Origin: JANQSP01 sp965237565
GTDB taxonomy: Bacteria; Bdellovibrionota; Bdellovibrionia; Bdellovibrionales; UBA1609
NCBI GenBank assembly: GCA_965237565.1
Contig: OZ250145.1
Location: 248,001 to 312,000 of the forward strand
Direction of reading: 5' to 3'
Length of the DNA: 64,000 bases
Positions 61,539 through 64,000 of the stretch are shown piece by piece; the stretch's first letter is position 1, and each line of letters starts with the position of its first letter. A program made the translations under genes and the position numbers. The notes beneath the pieces are model-generated. The model saw nothing but the letters and a program-made list of their open reading frames with translations, did not search any database and was not told the DNA's origin.

Positions 61539-62343
61539 TTGATTCTTTTTCTTTCAAACGATGAAACAAAGATACAAACTGATCAGGAGAGAGTTCTTCT
61601 GGCCTCATGCGAAAAGGTAAATTCATCTTATTAAAAATATCAGAGACATCCGTTCCTGTCTCTTTTTTTAATCGAGTGAGTAAGATTTTTCTTCTTTGAG
61701 AGAAACACATTTTTACAAATTTTAAAAATCCATCTGGATTGGCTAGGGAAACTCCCTCTTTTTTTTGAAAAATCAGCACCCTTCCTGCCACTTTCGGCCT
61801 AGGATAAAAATCATTGACGGAGGCTTCCAATAAAAATTGAATGTTCCAAAAACACTGGGACAAAACACTTAAAATACCGTAAGATTTCGAGCCACAAGGA
61901 GATAGGATTCTATTTGCCACTTCTTTTTGGAACATAAGAACCATAGACTGTAACTGAAGCGGGCCGGGGCAACACTGTACCAATAAACGACTAGCCATTT
62001 GGTAGGATAAATTTCCTATTAGAGAAGAATTCGAGATGAGATGGCGACTCCAAGAAAATTTTAAAAAATCTCCTTCCAACACATTTATTTTTTTATCCCT
62101 CCAATAGCGACAAAGTATTTTATCTTTTTCAATCACACAAAAAGGAATTTTGAGAGACATAAGATCGTTTGTTAGAGCCCCCAAACCGGGGCCTACTTCC
62201 ATAATGAATTGTGGCTTTATTTGCTTAAGAACAGACATAATTTTCTCGGATATGGAGGAATTGGTGAGAAAATTTTGTCCAAGAAATTTTTTGGGAGTAA
62301 ATTTCAGTATTTCTATTTGCTTCTTAACAGTTTTTCTATCCAT
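61513..62343 (-). CDS. rsmA: 16S rRNA dimethyladenosine transferase
   Basis: A 276-residue methyltransferase (KsgA) that dimethylates two adenosines in helix 45 of 16S rRNA. Visible motifs are KKFLGQNFLTNSSI at the N-terminus, the SAM loop MEVGPGLGALT, VIEKDKIL, and the catalytic motif IV written as GNLSYQMAS, where the second residue after NL is Ser instead of the usual Pro (NLPY). The Erm/KsgA C-terminal helical domain follows (CFSQRRKILLTRLKK). It overlaps smpB by 26 bases and follows tsaD by 48 bases. Confidence 0.93.
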   Translation of the reverse strand: MDRKTVKKQIEILKFTPKKFLGQNFLTNSSISEKIMSVLKQIKPQFIMEVGPGLGALTNDLMSLKIPFCVIEKDKILCRYWRDKKINVLEGDFLKFSWSRHLISNSSLIGNLSYQMASRLLVQCCPGPLQLQSMVLMFQKEVANRILSPCGSKSYGILSVLSQCFWNIQFLLEASVNDFYPRPKVAGRVLIFQKKEGVSLANPDGFLKFVKMCFSQRRKILLTRLKKETGTDVSDIFNKMNLPFRMRPEELSPDQFVSLFHRLKEKESNATEKINS

Positions 62344-62381
62344 AAATCTTTACATAAGAATACATTTCAGTATTTCTATTT
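62301..62381. repeat. 18-bp direct repeat spanning the rsmA start region
   Basis: The 18-mer at 62301-62318, inside the first codons of rsmA (coding QIEILK), recurs exactly at 62364-62381 in the spacer upstream of the start. Flanking bases stay partly similar. It looks like a short 5'-end duplication comparable with those at lspA and fliA. Confidence 0.7.
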
Positions 62382-62391
62382 TTTAAACCAT

Positions 62392-63459
62392 TTACATTTT
62401 TACGATAAAATCCTCTGGCAAAGAATAGGGGGAACAATTGAGATGATGAGAAGAAATTTTATTTCTAGAAAAAAGACTGAACCCAGCTTGGGCAATCATC
62501 GCTGCATTGTCTGTACAGTATCTCAAAGGCGGTACGATTAAGGGGATGCCTTTTTCCTTGGACCATTTCAGCCCTCTTTCCCGCAAACGAGAGTTTGCAC
62601 TCACTCCTCCTGCCATCACGACAGATGCAAAATCAAATCTTTCTACACATTGATCCACTCTCATCATCATTTGATCCACAACAGCTTCTTGGTAATCAGC
62701 ACAAAGCTGAGAAATAAGTTCTTTGTTGCTTTGCTGATCTTTTTGGAAAATTTGTTCTATATTTTCCTTCTGAATCAATTGAAGAGCCTTTGTCTTTAAG
62801 CCAGAAAAACTAAAATCCAAGCTGTCTTTTTTCAATTTAAGGCGTGGAAAAACATATCTTCCGAGTTGCATCCCTTGAGAAAGACGGTCCACTTCCGCTC
62901 CCCCTGGATAGGACAAGCCCAACGAACGAGCAAATTTGTCTAAAACCTCACCAGCCGCATCGTCTAGTGTTTTTCCAATCAAGTGATATTTTCCGAAATC
63001 TTCTACACGAAATAAAAATGTGTGCCCTCCGCTGGCAATGAGAGCCAAGAAAGGAAATTTCAATTCATCCGAACGAGGCCAATCAGAATCCCACAAAAAA
63101 GGAGAGAGAATGTGGCCCTCTATATGATTCACAGCTACATAAGGTTTTTGCAAGATCAAAGACAGTGTCTTTACGGTCACTAAGCCTACGATCAAAGAAC
63201 CCACGAGACCCGGCCGATTGGTAACAGCCAAACAATCGATTTCATCCCAAGACTTACCGAGTTGAGCTAAAGAATCTTCTATCAAAGGCAACAAATAATA
63301 GGCATGGTTTCGACTAGCCAACTCAGGCACCACTCCACCATAAGCTTGGTGAACAAAATCTTGGCTAGCTACTTGGTTGGATTCCACAAAGCCATCTTCT
63401 CTTACAATCGCTACAGATGTATCATCACAACTGGTCTCGACAGCCAGAATGCACTTCAT
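62392..63459 (-). CDS. tsaD: tRNA N6-adenosine threonylcarbamoyltransferase
   Basis: A 355-residue metalloenzyme that completes t6A at position 37 of ANN-decoding tRNAs. The N-terminal ILAVETSCDDTSVAIV, the metal-binding HIEGHIL, LIASGGHT, KTLDDAAGEVLDKFAR, LDFSFSGLKT and CTDNAAMIAQAG blocks are all intact. Length is standard. Start ATG at 63459 overlaps the upstream gene's stop by 4 bases (ATGA), indicating translational coupling. No partner genes tsaB, tsaC or tsaE are in the window. Confidence 0.96.
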   Translation of the reverse strand: MKCILAVETSCDDTSVAIVREDGFVESNQVASQDFVHQAYGGVVPELASRNHAYYLLPLIEDSLAQLGKSWDEIDCLAVTNRPGLVGSLIVGLVTVKTLSLILQKPYVAVNHIEGHILSPFLWDSDWPRSDELKFPFLALIASGGHTFLFRVEDFGKYHLIGKTLDDAAGEVLDKFARSLGLSYPGGAEVDRLSQGMQLGRYVFPRLKLKKDSLDFSFSGLKTKALQLIQKENIEQIFQKDQQSNKELISQLCADYQEAVVDQMMMRVDQCVERFDFASVVMAGGVSANSRLRERGLKWSKEKGIPLIVPPLRYCTDNAAMIAQAGFSLFSRNKISSHHLNCSPYSLPEDFIVKM

Positions 63460-64000
63460 GGGGATTTGGATTTTTTTATTCCATCTAATAATTTCTTAGC
63501 CCTTTTCGCCTCAGAACTTTTTGGAAATGAGACTACCACTTCGTTGAAAAACATCTTCGCTTCCTTCAACATTTTCAAATTGTAAAAACAACGACCGATC
63601 TGGAAAGTAGCTGCTTTATATAGCTTATTTTTTTTATTGTTTTCTCTATAAGATTGATAACTTACGATGGCCGACTTCCAGTCTTTATTTTTGAAAAACT
63701 CTTCAGCTTGTCGAAACAAATTTTCTGGAGACATCTTTTTATTTTTTTCTTTTAAGGCTGAAAAACGAGAATCTAGGTCCTTTATCAAATCCGAGAGGGT
63801 CTGTTCTAGTTTCTCTAGGCGATCTTCTTGTTTCTTAATGAAATTTTCCAATTGTCCTCGTAACCCACGCAAGCTGTTCTCCGTCTGAATCAACCTCTGA
63901 CTTTTTGGAACAACAGCAGGAGCTTTCTTTTTTTCTAAGTCATAGCTATTTTCCGGTTCTAGACGAATTTCTACTTCATCCGATTCTTTAAACTCCTCCT
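63456..64000 (-). CDS. cpoB: CpoB/YbgF-like TPR protein, N-terminus outside window
   Basis: The frame is open to the window edge, so only the last 180 or so residues are visible. It has an acidic stretch, a coiled-coil (QLENFIKKQEDRLEKLEQTL, shown in part) and C-terminal TPR repeats (ENLFRQAEEFFKNKDWKSAI, YKAATFQIGRCFYNLKMLKEA, SSEAKRAKKLLDGI). This layout of coiled coil plus TPRs, with the motif GRCFYNL and F.KS.EA..A, matches CpoB/YbgF, the periplasmic coordinator of Tol-Pal with peptidoglycan synthesis. The signal peptide expected at the N-terminus cannot be checked. The end overlaps tsaD by 4 bases. Confidence 0.7.
   Translation of the reverse strand, partial: EEFKESDEVEIRLEPENSYDLEKKKAPAVVPKSQRLIQTENSLRGLRGQLENFIKKQEDRLEKLEQTLSDLIKDLDSRFSALKEKNKKMSPENLFRQAEEFFKNKDWKSAIVSYQSYRENNKKNKLYKAATFQIGRCFYNLKMLKEAKMFFNEVVVSFPKSSEAKRAKKLLDGIKKSKSP

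Overview
The window is AT-rich, gene-dense bacterial chromosome with standard genetic code, short spacers, many overlapping gene ends and almost entirely housekeeping content. It encodes a Gram-negative cell (TolQRAB, SPOR protein, outer-membrane barrels, many lipoproteins) that elongates as a rod (PBP2/RodA), makes lysine/diaminopimelate, and probably swims (FliL, FliA). A receiver-PATAN-DnaJ protein, a lysine 2,3-aminomutase, a HAD-UbiA protein, a CpaC/CpaF pair and many unrecognised secreted proteins suggest a low-GC relative of the Bdellovibrionota (Bdellovibrio-and-like bacteria). That placement is an inference from gene content, not a database match. No tRNA, rRNA, insertion sequence, prophage, CRISPR array or replication origin was seen, and no stretch much over 300 bases lacks a gene.

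Layout. 1-2750: end of mrdA, then rodA. 2758-4667: a response-regulator/DnaJ gene apparently broken by one base. 4863-5975: an envelope barrel-like protein. 6210-12323: five tandem, divergent cysteine-rich secreted proteins (mostly lipoproteins), two of which share a nearly identical 1-kb repeat, one as a chimera with Ig-like repeats. 12506-14945: cpaC-cpaF. 14868-18929: aspS, rpoH, ctpA. 19203-23716: HAD/UbiA protein and tolQ-tolR-tolA-tolB (minus strand). 23824-29181: sufB-sufC-sufD-sufS-nfu iron-sulfur operon. 29212-31325: ATP-grasp-like protein and exonuclease III. 31474-33895: lysC-lysA. 33870-37879: a 1000-residue membrane protein and a small secreted protein with its own terminator. 37909-43427: SDR epimerase, argS, dusB, purN, DUF368. 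43466-46182: periplasmic MsrA-MsrB fusion and, convergently, fliL-fliA, separated by a triplicated 47-bp terminator-like repeat. 46484-50830: SPOR protein, pcrA helicase, kamA. 50860-55147: barrel protein, coiled-coil protein, bifunctional class A PBP. 55237-58641: ileS, lspA. 58739-61047: two unknown proteins and an RsuA/RluB-type pseudouridine synthase. 61044-64000: cpoB(partial)-tsaD-rsmA-smpB on the minus strand.

Functionally, the envelope dominates: peptidoglycan synthesis (PBP2, RodA, class A PBP, probable C55-P carrier recycling by DUF368), the Tol machine with CpoB, lipoprotein maturation (LspA) and periplasmic repair and proteolysis (MsrAB, CtpA). Translation genes (aspS, argS, ileS, dusB, rluB, rsmA, smpB, tsaD) are scattered among them. 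The least explained items are the cysteine-rich protein cluster, the 1000-residue membrane protein, the ATP-grasp-like protein, and a recurring pattern in which spacers carry partial copies of neighbouring gene ends (fliA 3' end, lspA 5' end, rsmA 5' end).
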